From assembly GCA_028291515.1 (NCBI GenBank), contig JAQGHU010000034.1, forward strand, positions 1-41,175: a stretch of DNA of 41,175 nt, given 5' to 3'. The number at the start of each line of letters is the position of its first letter. Position 1 is the stretch's first letter. Below the pieces are notes generated by a model. It was not told the DNA's origin and ran no database searches. It saw nothing but the letters and a program-made list of their open reading frames with translations. The DNA is from Schlesneria sp. (GTDB taxonomy: Bacteria; Planctomycetota; Planctomycetia; Planctomycetales; Planctomycetaceae). A program made the translations under genes and the position numbers. Of the stretch, positions 33,106-41,148 are shown in pieces.

Positions 33106-34176
33106 ATGTGGAGTTTCAGCAACTACCGTCGTGGTGAATTGTCAACATGGCGACCCTGGTCGATCGCCACCCTCCCGGTGATGACGCTGGCGTCGCTCGT
33201 CGGCTGTGGTGGATCACCTCCGCCGAAGGTTGTCATTCAGGAGGAAGTTCCGGGCAAACCTGCTCCAAGAGCTGAGCAAGTTGCTGCTGCCGCTCCTGCT
33301 GAAAAGGCGCAGAAGAAAAAAGAGAACGAAATCCCGTTCGACGCGTTCTTCGACAATCCATTAGAAGTTGCGGCGACGCCAGGGGTCGTCGCGATAGCTG
33401 ATGGGGGTCCCAAAAAAGAGCCATCGGGGGACAAGGAGAAGCCTCCTATGAACGAGGCACCTAAAGCGGCAGGCGGGGCCACTGCCTGGACCGAGATCCT
33501 TCCCGCAGACGAGCTGCAGGGCGAAATGAAGAAAGTTCAAAACCGCCTGAAGGCCTCTCTGCAAAGCCAGGGAACCTACAACGGGAAATACAAAGACATC
33601 GCGGTCGATGGAGCTGTCATCGCGGGCCTGACGGGGATTGCGATCGAACACAGCGGCGACTTCAGTTGGAAAAAGAACGCTCCCCTGATTCGCGATTATG
33701 GCTTCGAACTGTCGCAGGCAGCGACTGGCCTGGGCAAGGACAACTACGAGAAGTCCAAAGCCGCTTACGAGAAACTGGAGTCGGTCTTCAGCGGTTCGAT
33801 TCCACCTGGTGCTCCGACACCTGCGCCACAACGCCCATTCGGTGAAACGGCCGATCGCACCGGCTTGATGAAGCGTATCGAACAGGCTCGCAACCACCTG
33901 CGAGACAACATCAACACCGAAGCCAAGCTGAAGTCGGAAACTGAATCTATCGTGCATGAAACATTGATTATTTCATCACTTGGCAAGGTGATCTCGACCG
34001 AAGGCTATTCGAGTGCTGATGAGCAGGAATATCAGCAGTTTGCTGAATCCCTGATCGGCGGCGCAAAAGATGCCACCGCCGCCGCCAAAGATATGAGTTT
34101 TGAAAAGTTCCAGAATGCCATGAACAAAGTGAACAAATCGTGCGATCAATGTCATGCCAGTTATGGCAATGGCTGA
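33106..34176 (+). CDS. Lipoprotein with C-terminal c-type heme site
   Basis: A 356-residue lipoprotein: signal with lipobox ASLVGC (Cys34), then about 110 residues of low-complexity Pro/Ala/Lys linker (APAEKAQKKKENE), then a helical region from about residue 140 to the end with a single heme motif CDQCHASYGNG (Cys346, Cys349, His350). A four-helix bundle ending in CxxCH is the layout of cytochrome c', and the length of the helical part roughly suits one or two such bundles. No other CxxCH is present. It is likely an electron carrier or ligand-binding heme protein tethered to a membrane. ATG 33106 has GAGGGAG upstream; an ATG ten codons earlier is less well placed. Confidence 0.75.
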   Translation: MWSFSNYRRGELSTWRPWSIATLPVMTLASLVGCGGSPPPKVVIQEEVPGKPAPRAEQVAAAAPAEKAQKKKENEIPFDAFFDNPLEVAATPGVVAIADGGPKKEPSGDKEKPPMNEAPKAAGGATAWTEILPADELQGEMKKVQNRLKASLQSQGTYNGKYKDIAVDGAVIAGLTGIAIEHSGDFSWKKNAPLIRDYGFELSQAATGLGKDNYEKSKAAYEKLESVFSGSIPPGAPTPAPQRPFGETADRTGLMKRIEQARNHLRDNINTEAKLKSETESIVHETLIISSLGKVISTEGYSSADEQEYQQFAESLIGGAKDATAAAKDMSFEKFQNAMNKVNKSCDQCHASYGNG

Positions 34177-34197
34177 TTCGCTCACAGATTCAACGAG

Positions 34198-34284
34198 GGG
34201 TGCCACGGACTTGGAGTCTTCGACATGGCCGTGTCTTTTGACCGACGACACGGCTACCCCGAAGACGGTGAGTCCGTGGCACCC
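34198..34284. repeat. Paired inverted repeat, GGGTGCCACGG family, degenerate copy
   Basis: The left arm 34198-34235 and right arm 34247-34284 pair over the outer 14 bp, a middle TCTTCG block and the inner GCCGTGTC, with mismatched bulges between. It belongs to the same family as 38592-38750. It lies between the heme lipoprotein stop and the HtrA-like start, and may terminate or insulate. Confidence 0.82.
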
Positions 34285-34334
34285 AAATTCAAAACGGTTA
34301 GCTTGACCTCGTCCACACGGAGCCATCGCACAAT

Positions 34335-35282
34335 ATGAAGAACTTTTGTCTGCTGACAGTTGTCGCGGTCGTCTCGTCGCTCTTGTCGAGTGCTCCAGCC
34401 AGCGCCGAAGTCTTCGAACTGAAGACTGGCCATAAGTTGGAAGGGGATGTGCTCAAGCAGCAGGGAGACGTGCTGCTGGTCGACATCGGCGTCGACGTGG
34501 TGAAGGTGCCGTTGTCGCAGATTAAGTCTCGTCGCGCATCGCAGGAATCGGCAAATGCTCCTGTTCAAGTGAAGAAGCATCAGCTCTATCGCACGGCACA
34601 ACTGCCTCGCCGCAGCGTGAAAGAACTGACCGAAAAATATGGCGAAGGGGTTGTGCTGGTTCAAACTCCGGGTGGACTTGGTTCCGGTTTCATCGTGAAT
34701 GAAAACGGCTTCTGCGTCACCAACTATCACGTGGTCGAAAAGGAGACGCGGATCGCCGCGACAATCTATCATCGCGGAGAAGCGAACGAGTTTAACCGAC
34801 GCCGCGTGGATGATGTCCGCATCGTGGCTCTGAATCCGTTCTTCGATCTGGCGCTGCTGCAGATTCCTGCTCAGAAAGACATTGCCTTCAAGCCGGTCTT
34901 CCTGGCTGAAGAAGATGACCTGCAAGAAGGTGAAGAAGTGTTCGCGATTGGCAATCCCCTGGGGTTAGAGCGATCCGTCTCGCAAGGGATCATCGGCACC
35001 AAGAACCGCAACTTTAAGGGCCAGGTCTACATTCAGACGACCGCCGAGATTAACCCCGGCAACAGCGGCGGTCCCCTGTTTAACGCGCGTGGCGAAGTGA
35101 TCGGCGTGACCAACATGAAGCTGTTGTTCGCCGAAGGCTTAGGCTTCGCGATTCCAGTCCCTTATTTGAAGCTGTTCCTGGATAATCACGAAGCCTTTGC
35201 CTACGACCGCAACAACCCGAATTCAGGCTTTCGTTACCTGGATCCCCCTCGTCGCAAGGATCCCAGCACTCCAAGCGAGTGA
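34335..35282 (+). CDS. HtrA/DegP-type serine protease without PDZ domain
   Basis: A 315-residue exported trypsin-like protease. Signal peptide to about residue 24 (APASA). Residues 25-68 form a small beta domain ([28 protein letters not shown]), a module often seen at the N-terminus of planctomycete exported proteins. Residues 95-285 are the protease with the complete triad: His132 in TNYHVVE, Asp171 in [11 protein letters not shown] and Ser244 in [11 protein letters not shown]. After the protease the chain ends within 35 residues, so no PDZ domain is present, unlike DegP/DegS. A role in envelope protein quality control is inferred. The binding site is weak, and a paired repeat lies 50 bp upstream. 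Confidence 0.88.
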   Translation: MKNFCLLTVVAVVSSLLSSAPASAEVFELKTGHKLEGDVLKQQGDVLLVDIGVDVVKVPLSQIKSRRASQESANAPVQVKKHQLYRTAQLPRRSVKELTEKYGEGVVLVQTPGGLGSGFIVNENGFCVTNYHVVEKETRIAATIYHRGEANEFNRRRVDDVRIVALNPFFDLALLQIPAQKDIAFKPVFLAEEDDLQEGEEVFAIGNPLGLERSVSQGIIGTKNRNFKGQVYIQTTAEINPGNSGGPLFNARGEVIGVTNMKLLFAEGLGFAIPVPYLKLFLDNHEAFAYDRNNPNSGFRYLDPPRRKDPSTPSE

Positions 35283-35298
35283 GCATTGCTCATCCGCC

Positions 35299-35416
35299 CG
35301 TCATTCCCGCGCAGGCGGGAATCCAGCAATCCATAGTATGCCACCAGCGATCGCGAGAAGACGTCGTATCAAAGCCTTTTCTTAATCACTGGATTCCCGC
35401 CTGCGCGGGAATGACG
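35299..35416. repeat. Paired ATTCCC/GGGAAT inverted-repeat element, copy 4
   Basis: Arms of 28 bp at 35299-35326 and 35389-35416 are perfect reverse complements with a 62-bp spacer and are identical to those of copies 1 and 3. It occupies the gap between the converging HtrA-like protease (stop at 35282) and aldo/keto reductase (stop at 35440) genes; no other terminator is visible there. Confidence 0.93.
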
Positions 35417-35439
35417 CTGGTAAATGGATGAGGGTAGGG

Positions 35440-36471
35440 TCACACCGGAAATGGATTGCGTTCAGCAAACCCCTGCTGATGCCAGTAGGGATACGCAAAC
35501 GGCCTCGCACTCGCAGCATCCAGCTTCTTCACTTGATCCGCCGTCAGGTTCCAATCCACCGCCCCCAAGTTCTGTCGCAGTTGCTCTTCATTGCGAGCCC
35601 CGATGATCACGGTCGACACCGTGGGTCGCTGCAGCAACCAGTTGAGTGCCACCTGTGGCACAGTCTTGCTGGTCTCTTGGGCGACGGCATCCAGGGCGTC
35701 GACCACATTATAGAGGTACTCCTCATCGACCTGCGGCCCGATGTCTTTGACCATCTTGCTCTGCAGGCGGCTGTTGGCGGGCAGTGGCTGGCCGCGGCGA
35801 ATCTTTCCGGTCAATCGGCCCCAGCCAAGGGGACTCCAGACGACCGCGCCGACATGTTGATCCAGTCCCAACGGCATCAGTTCCCATTCGTAGTCGCGCC
35901 CGACCATCGAATAATACGCCTGATGAGCGACGTACCGCGGCCAGTCGTGACGATCCGAAGCAGCCAGCGACTTCATCAGATGCCAGCCTGAAAAGTTCGA
36001 ACAGCCGATGTAGCGGATCTTGCCGGCGCGTACGAGATCGTCCAGCGTGCTGAGTGTTTCCTCGACGGGAGTCGTGGCGTCGAAGCCATGTAGTTGGAAC
36101 AGATCAATGTAATCGGTCCCAAGCCGCTTTAATGATCCCTCGACCGACTTGATCAGATGGAACCGAGACGAACCGACATCGTTGGGTCCCTGCCCAGCGC
36201 GGAACGTCGCCTTGGTCGAAATCAGCAGCTTGTCACGGCGTCCTTTGATCGCCCCGCCCAGAATGGATTCGGCGGCTCCTTCCGAATAGATGTCGGCCGA
36301 ATCGAACATGTTCAGCCCCGCTTCCAGGCAGATGTCGACCAGCTTGGTGGCCTCAGCGACATCACTCTGTCCCCAGGCCTTGAAGAATTCATTCGTGCCA
36401 CCGAACGTTCCCGTTCCAAATGTCAATGCGGGAACTTTGAATCCAGAGCCCCCCAAGCGTCGATATTCCAC
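35440..36471 (-). CDS. Aldo/keto reductase
   Basis: A 343-residue NADPH-dependent oxidoreductase with the AKR (TIM-barrel) tetrad complete: Asp57 and Tyr62 in MFDSADIYSEG, Lys87 in LISTKATF and His128 in LFQLHGFD. Cofactor-binding blocks follow (YIGCSNFSGWHL, AVVWSPLGWGRLTGKI, STVIIGARNEEQLRQNL). It resembles the YajO/Tas-like group. The substrate is unknown. I chose the GTG at 36471, preceded by AAAGGA at good spacing, which gives the expected MEYRRLGGSG start. The frame is open upstream to 36582, but the extra 37 residues do not fit the family. Confidence 0.9.
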   Translation of the reverse strand: MEYRRLGGSGFKVPALTFGTGTFGGTNEFFKAWGQSDVAEATKLVDICLEAGLNMFDSADIYSEGAAESILGGAIKGRRDKLLISTKATFRAGQGPNDVGSSRFHLIKSVEGSLKRLGTDYIDLFQLHGFDATTPVEETLSTLDDLVRAGKIRYIGCSNFSGWHLMKSLAASDRHDWPRYVAHQAYYSMVGRDYEWELMPLGLDQHVGAVVWSPLGWGRLTGKIRRGQPLPANSRLQSKMVKDIGPQVDEEYLYNVVDALDAVAQETSKTVPQVALNWLLQRPTVSTVIIGARNEEQLRQNLGAVDWNLTADQVKKLDAASARPFAYPYWHQQGFAERNPFPV

Positions 36472-36613
36472 TGAGATGTCCTTTATGATGAGATTGAATT
36501 GGCCACCGTTGGCCGCGGCTGAATTATCCGCTGTTTCCTCGCAAGGGCAACGCCCGCGAATCTGCGTGGCCAATCTCGCCAAGAGATTGGGCGAAGTTGA
36601 TATGCGATCAATA

Positions 36614-36861
36614 CTAAATGAGCGTGCGCGATTCTGCTTGCGAGAAACATGATTTCGGGTGCCACTGGCGACGGCATTGCGTTGCCAGTGTCTTGCCGAT
36701 GTGTCAAAGAGTAAACCATGCGTAGTGACGCTGAATGTTGCACAGGCTCGTCACCCGATCAAAGCGATTGCAGCGACGCGAAGACACTGGTGGCCCAGAG
36801 CGGCCACCAATGGCACCCAAACTGAAATCCAAAACGAGCAAAATCGCGCACGCTCATTTAG
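36614..36861. repeat. 248-bp element with 20-bp terminal inverted repeats and a nested inverted repeat
   Basis: The outer arms 36614-36633 and 36842-36861 are perfect reverse complements (CTAAATGAGCGTGCGCGATT). With one mismatch they extend inward for about four bases. Inside, a second imperfect pair occurs: GATTTCGGGTGCCACTGG (from 36651) against CCA-x-TGGCACCC...GAAATC (to about 36829), with CCAGTGTCTT and AAGACACTGG as inner arms. No coding frame of substance lies inside. A non-autonomous mobile element (MITE-like) or a composite of two repeats is the likeliest reading. Confidence 0.75.
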
Positions 36862-36895
36862 ATAAGTCCTCAACCGAATCGGAGTGATCGTCTTC

Positions 36896-36923
36896 TGGGA
36901 GGGCGAGGCTCCTGCCGAGCCGC
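36896..36923 (+). repeat. Single arm of the GGGAGGGCGAGG repeat family
   Basis: These 28 bases are identical to the left arm of the repeat inside the DUF4159 gene (21471-21498). No matching right arm lies within the next few hundred bases, so this is a solo or truncated copy. Confidence 0.88.
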
Positions 36924-37046
36924 TAAGTCTCGTAGCGTTCGATCAACAAAGGGATGACTCTGATATCGCTGTGGATTTATTTAGATGACAGTCGCCGCAG
37001 GTCGTGAAGGCAAAAGCAATCAGCAGTCGCCAAAGAATTCTCTGGC

Positions 37047-37107
37047 GAGCCGCGCTGCGTCAGCACGCGGACAACTTGGCTCGGTAGCGACTGACGCAGC
37101 GCGGCTC
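37047..37107. repeat. Paired inverted repeat, GAGCCGCGCTGCG family
   Basis: The 17 bases 37047-37063 are the perfect reverse complement of 37091-37107, with a 27-bp spacer. It lies in the 600-bp gene-free region between the aldo/keto reductase start and the GrpB-like gene, 92 bp before the latter. Other sequence in that region beyond the listed repeats shows nothing I can name. Confidence 0.82.
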
Positions 37108-37198
37108 ACATGAATATCATTAGGGCAACAACGTTGATACCGCGTCCCAAAGGCTGCACGCACCCTACCGAATTAGTCGCCCATTACTGGAACCCGAG

Positions 37199-37768
37199 AT
37201 GATTGCAATCACCCCTTACCAAGCCGACTGGCCCGAGCGATTCCAAGGCTTCGCGCAAGTGTTGCATCGCGCGCTGGGACCACTTGCGTTACGCATCGAT
37301 CACATCGGTTCGACCTCTGTTCCGGGTTTAGCAGCGAAGGATGTCATCGACATCCAAGTCAGTGTTAGCGAGTTGACCTCCGACGTTGAGCAGGCATTGG
37401 GCAAGGCAGGCTATACGCGTTTGCCGCACATCACTCGAGATCATCTCCCTCCCGGCATGATTGACGAACCTGACCAGTGGGCGAAGTGGTTTTTCACCCA
37501 GCCGTCCGATGTCCGACGAGTGAACCTGCACGTGCGAGTGCTTGGCCGAGCGAACCAGCGGTATCCGATTCTGTTCCGAGATTACCTGCGAGCCAATCCC
37601 ACCGCGGCTGCGGCCTACGGTCAGGTCAAGATCGCACTGGCGGCTCATCACGCAGAAGACGCCGATGCCTACTACGACATCAAAGACCCGGTGTGTGACA
37701 TCATCATGGCGGGAGCCGAACGTTGGGCAACTGCGACGACATGGGCTTTGGCTGGAACCGACTGTTGA
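37199..37768 (+). CDS. GrpB/UPF0157 family protein (nucleotidyltransferase fold)
   Basis: A 189-residue cytoplasmic protein of the GrpB (UPF0157) family, which has a nucleotidyltransferase-like fold of unknown substrate. The signature is RIDHIGSTSVPGLAAKDVIDIQVSV, with the G-S-T-S turn and the Asp48/Asp51 pair where the polymerase-beta superfamily has its metal ligands. Later blocks are FFTQPSDVRRVNLHVRVLG and YPILFRDYLRANPTAAAAYGQVK, both typical. The binding site before the ATG at 37199 is GAACCCGAG, which is weak. It stands alone, flanked by repeats upstream and the SMI1/KNR4 gene 183 bp downstream. Confidence 0.9.
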   Translation: MIAITPYQADWPERFQGFAQVLHRALGPLALRIDHIGSTSVPGLAAKDVIDIQVSVSELTSDVEQALGKAGYTRLPHITRDHLPPGMIDEPDQWAKWFFTQPSDVRRVNLHVRVLGRANQRYPILFRDYLRANPTAAAAYGQVKIALAAHHAEDADAYYDIKDPVCDIIMAGAERWATATTWALAGTDC

Positions 37769-37951
37769 AGGGAGAAGAGCTCGGCAGGCAAGAATCGCGA
37801 TAGACAGGCTGTGGGCTCGTTTTGCTTTGCGGGTTCTCGCCGCAACGTGACTTTGGGTTTATTGAAGCAGTCAGAACACAGACTTGTAGGCAACCGATTG
37901 CGACATAAGATGGGCTATACAGCTCACTCACATCACCGAAAGAGTCTCATC

Positions 37952-38551
37952 ATGCCGAACAATCGAATGTCCGACTTGGCAAAAATTCTACCTCCACCGT
38001 CGGAGGCACCCGAGTTCAACGAGAAGCTTTTGACTTGGAATCAGAATAAACTTGGCACTCGATTGCCTGATGACTTTGTCGAGTTCGGCAAAGTCTATGG
38101 AAGCGGTACCATCGAAACCGCCTATTCTTGGCAAGTCTGCAGTCCCTTCCGCGTCACGTTTCCAATATTCGTGATGGATTTTGCAAGAACGTGCCATCTC
38201 TACAAGGACGCTGCCGAACCTGAAGGTGTTCCCTTCGGAATCTTCCCCGAAGTCGGAGGCGTCCTTCCCTTTGCCAAGACCCCGGACGGCGACAGGGTTG
38301 GGTGGATTACTGCTGGTGAGCCCAACTCCTGGAAGGTCGTTGATATGCACGACTATGAAGTTGGCGACTTCGAAATCTTCGATCTAAGCTTTTCAGAGTA
38401 TTTCCTAAACGTCCTCACTCGCAAGATTGTTTTGCGGAGACATCAGGGCGGAGACGAATGGGATCCTGCGGTCGATATTAAATTCGACAATTTCGTCACG
38501 TTCGACAAACCATTCTCGATGTGGCCGACGGTACCGGGATTGTTAGTGTGA
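37952..38551 (+). CDS. SMI1/KNR4 (SUKH) family protein
   Basis: A 199-residue soluble protein of the SUKH superfamily. Characteristic features are an N-terminal helix (EFNEKLLTWNQNKLGTRLPDDFVEFGKVYGSG) with the L-P-x-D-F/Y-x-x-F motif, then a beta region (VPFGIFPEVGGVLPFAKTPDGDRVGWIT) and a C-terminal helix (LSFSEYFLNVLTRKI). Many bacterial SUKH proteins are immunity proteins to nuclease toxins of polymorphic or contact-dependent systems; stand-alone members also occur. No toxin gene is visible here. The ATG at 37952 has AAAGAG upstream; the frame is open to 37811, but the extra 47 residues look non-coding. Confidence 0.83.
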   Translation: MPNNRMSDLAKILPPPSEAPEFNEKLLTWNQNKLGTRLPDDFVEFGKVYGSGTIETAYSWQVCSPFRVTFPIFVMDFARTCHLYKDAAEPEGVPFGIFPEVGGVLPFAKTPDGDRVGWITAGEPNSWKVVDMHDYEVGDFEIFDLSFSEYFLNVLTRKIVLRRHQGGDEWDPAVDIKFDNFVTFDKPFSMWPTVPGLLV

Positions 38552-38591
38552 ATCTTGCTCCCGGCATTTGGTCCAACTCGTTATCGATCCC

Positions 38592-38750
38592 CGGGTGCCA
38601 CGGTTTTGGAGTCTTCGACAGGGCCGTGTCTTCTCCTCCCACTTTGACCTGAGGTCTCGCCAATCGTCCTCGACAGAAATGGATCAAATTTCGACGTTGA
38701 ATTTCCAAGCCAGCACGGCCTTGTCGAAGACTCCAAAACCGTGGCACCCG
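38592..38750. repeat. Paired inverted repeat, GGGTGCCACGG family, near-perfect copy
   Basis: Arms of 37 bp at 38592-38628 and 38714-38750 are inverted with 36 of 37 matches; 85 bp separate them. The family is shared with 34198-34284. It lies between the converging SMI1/KNR4 gene and the metallo-beta-lactamase/beta-CASP gene, and as an RNA could form a 37-bp stem able to stop transcription from both sides. Confidence 0.93.
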
Positions 38751-38814
38751 AGGGCAAACAACGTCGAATGAACACCGCCCAAGGTCTTGGCGACCTTGGC
38801 TACAAGATGTCCGC

Positions 38815-40209
38815 TCAGATCTCAAACGATTCGCCGAATTTAGGAATCGTGGGCGGCTCATCGCAGACATCGTCTAAGAGCTGTGCCAGCGCTGAAGCCG
38901 CAGCCGGTTCGCCATGCACGATGAAAGCGCGACCGACGCCTCGATCGGCCGCCAGTCCTTCAAACCACCATTTGAAGTCTTCCGCATCGGCGTGTGCTGA
39001 CAGGCCCTGTAGCGATTCGACTCGGGCATTCAGCTCAATTGTATAATCGAACATCCGGACCGTACGCCATTTGTCCTGAATCTTGCGGCCCAGCGTGTTT
39101 TCCGCCTGGAAACCAATGAGTACGACAACGTTATTGGGGTCTTCGATCGAATGCCGCAGGTGATGCACGACTCGACCGGCTTCGCACATGCCGCTCGCCG
39201 CGATGACGACGAACGGTCCCTTGCGATGATTGAGAGCCATGCTTTCTGATTGTGAGGCCACGTATTTCAGTCCGGCAAACGCGAACGGATCTTTATCGCT
39301 CTGCAGCATGCGTTGGAAATCCACATCCATCACGTCACCATGCCGGCGATAGACGCTGGTGATTTCTCGCGACAGGGGGCTGTCGACGAAAACGGGGATC
39401 GATGGCAGTTCACCGGCGTTGAACAGTTCGTTCAAAAAGTAGATCAAGGTTTGAGTACGGCCCAGGCTGAATGCGGGAATCACAACCTTGCTGCGTCGTT
39501 CAACCGCGGCATGCAGGATTCGCTTCAGGTGTCGTTTGATGTCGTCCGTCGGAGGATGGATTCGATTGCCGTAGGTCGCTTCGGTAATCAGCACATCACA
39601 CCCGGCCACTCGACTGGGATCATTCAACAGTGGCAGCCCGCGACGGCCCAGATCGCCCGTAAAGACGACGCGCTTCCAGTCACCCTTTTCCCGAATTTCC
39701 ATCTCGGTGATGGCCGAACCCAGGATATGGCCCGCGTCCGTGAATCGCAGGCGGAAGTCTTTGGACAGATCGTGCCAGACTCCGTACGGAATCGTCTGCA
39801 TGCAGTCCATCACACCGGCCACATCCTCGTCATCATACAGCGGCTCGATGGGCGGATGGTCCGGTCCCAATTGATGCTGCAGGTACTTCGCGTCTTCTCG
39901 CTGGATATGAGCACTATCCAGCAGCATGATCTGGGCAATGTCTTGCGTGGCCGGCGTACAGAAGATTTGCCCGCGATATCCGGCCTTGTAAAGTCCCGGA
40001 AGGTTGCCACAGTGATCGGCATGAGCATGCGACAGGATCACACCGCTCAGTTCTTTGGGATGGCACAGAAACTGTTCGTTCTTCTGTCGAGTCTCACCAC
40101 GACGGCCTTGAAACAAGCCGCAATCGAGCAGCACGCGCAACGTGTCGGTTTCAATCAAATGCTGGCTACCGGTGACTTCTCCCGCGGCACCGAAAAACGA
40201 AATCTTCAT
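38815..40209 (-). CDS. Metallo-beta-lactamase/beta-CASP hydrolase (RNA-processing type)
   Basis: A 464-residue hydrolase. Residues 1-200 are the metallo-beta-lactamase domain with the dinuclear metal site HAHADHCG (His61, His63, Asp65, His66) and a later FTDAGHILGSA histidine. Residues about 210-370 are the beta-CASP cap (VVIPAFSLGRTQTLIYFLNEL, VFVDSPLSREITSVY, VIAASGMCEAGRVVHHLRH). The end holds the RNA-specificity block (LSAHADAEDFKWW, AFIVHGEPAA). This set matches the CPSF73-like bacterial nucleases, RNases of the YSH1/RNase J relative group. Cleavage of RNA is expected; the natural substrate is unknown. The binding site before the ATG at 40209 is weak. The long frame on the opposite strand is an artefact. 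Confidence 0.9.
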   Translation of the reverse strand: MKISFFGAAGEVTGSQHLIETDTLRVLLDCGLFQGRRGETRQKNEQFLCHPKELSGVILSHAHADHCGNLPGLYKAGYRGQIFCTPATQDIAQIMLLDSAHIQREDAKYLQHQLGPDHPPIEPLYDDEDVAGVMDCMQTIPYGVWHDLSKDFRLRFTDAGHILGSAITEMEIREKGDWKRVVFTGDLGRRGLPLLNDPSRVAGCDVLITEATYGNRIHPPTDDIKRHLKRILHAAVERRSKVVIPAFSLGRTQTLIYFLNELFNAGELPSIPVFVDSPLSREITSVYRRHGDVMDVDFQRMLQSDKDPFAFAGLKYVASQSESMALNHRKGPFVVIAASGMCEAGRVVHHLRHSIEDPNNVVVLIGFQAENTLGRKIQDKWRTVRMFDYTIELNARVESLQGLSAHADAEDFKWWFEGLAADRGVGRAFIVHGEPAAASALAQLLDDVCDEPPTIPKFGESFEI

Positions 40210-40468
40210 GATTGACCGGTGGCTATATGGGATTCGTGACTGGGGATTGTGACGGAAGCCAGTATGCGGATCAGATCGCTATGAATCTACTGGCGGTATG
40301 ACTCGGTCCCACCATCCTCGATGGCACCACAATTCAAGTTTTGAAATTCGCAATCTCTTCTCGTCAGCACTTTTGGTATTGTCCTAACATTGTGGCGGTT
40401 CTAAATCACAGAGGTCGGCGGGGGCATGGGTGCGAGTATTGTGTCATCCTGTGGCCATGTCAAAAACC

Positions 40469-40987
40469 ATGTACAGGTTCTTCCACGGCTGGCGACGCAA
40501 GGCGGGCGGCATCACGCTGGTGATGGCGTGCGTGATGATGGCGGGGTGGGTGAGAAGTTCTGTGATATGCGAAGCGTTCTTCCTTCGGACGGGGAAATCG
40601 AGTATCGATCAATTCTACTCCGTGCGTGGTCAGACATGGTGGATCCGTCTCCATGAAGAGCGAGGATGGTTGTCGCATACCCGATTTTATCAAAGCTGGA
40701 CGTATGCGGAGCTTCGCAACTGTAACCTAGAAGATATTACATGGCGATGCACGTTTGGATGCCCCAAAATCACATTGGTCGACGTACCTGCAAATGTTCC
40801 GGAAGAACTCACATGGCGATGGAAAGTCGGAGAATTTGAGGTCGGAGAATTTCCCGAAAAGCTCATCGGCCAAAAGTCCTACTTGATTGTTCCCTACTGG
40901 TCTATCACGACGCCCCTGGCCCTGGTCTCCGCCTACCTGATTCTCTGGAAGCCACGGAAGCCGGTTCCTTCACCGCCCCAAAGCTAG
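40469..40987 (+). CDS. Small two-TM membrane protein, GWRRK family, copy 2
   Basis: A 172-residue homologue of the protein at 17190. The N-terminus MYRFFHGWRRKAGGITLVMA gives a basic cap and TM1, with WVRS following; the C-terminal TM starts LIVPYWSITTPLALVSAYLIL and ends WKPRKPVPSPPQS. The middle domain is about 40 residues longer than in copy 1 and contains four extra cysteines (FLRTG region, RNCNLEDITWRCTFGC). The ATG at 40469 aligns exactly with copy 1's start; an ATG at 40457 and a GTG at 40430 are also in frame. No ribosome binding site is clear. The two copies are 23 kb apart and both isolated from other genes. Confidence 0.65.
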   Translation: MYRFFHGWRRKAGGITLVMACVMMAGWVRSSVICEAFFLRTGKSSIDQFYSVRGQTWWIRLHEERGWLSHTRFYQSWTYAELRNCNLEDITWRCTFGCPKITLVDVPANVPEELTWRWKVGEFEVGEFPEKLIGQKSYLIVPYWSITTPLALVSAYLILWKPRKPVPSPPQS

Positions 40988-41114
40988 GACAGTACCGCAC
41001 TTTTAGTGCTCACCTGCGCAGTCGCTTCAAACGGTCAGCACACGTATTCATCTGTCAGTAAACACGCACTTTTTTGAGGAAAACGGCGAAAAACAGGGCT
41101 GTTTTGTCCCCCAA

Positions 41115-41148
41115 TGTCAAAAACTGTCTTGGGGTGTCAAAAGTTGTC
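41115..41148. promoter_or_regulatory. Two direct repeats at 20-bp spacing
   Basis: TGTCAAAAACTGTC (41115-41128) and TGTCAAAAGTTGTC (41135-41148) share 12 of 14 bases and start 20 bp apart, about two turns of DNA. CCCCAA/TTGGGG also flanks the first copy as a short inverted repeat. It could be a pair of regulator sites for a gene beyond the window edge. The rest of 40988-41175 shows nothing recognisable. Confidence 0.3.

Noticed and set aside
36483-36743. 86-codon minus-strand ORF upstream of the aldo/keto reductase
   Set aside because: It crosses one end of the 248-bp inverted-repeat element and overlaps the reductase upstream region; no supporting features.
39313-40215. 300-codon plus-strand frame opposite the metallo-beta-lactamase/beta-CASP gene
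   Set aside because: Antisense shadow of a well-supported gene with full metal-binding motifs; no recognisable protein features.
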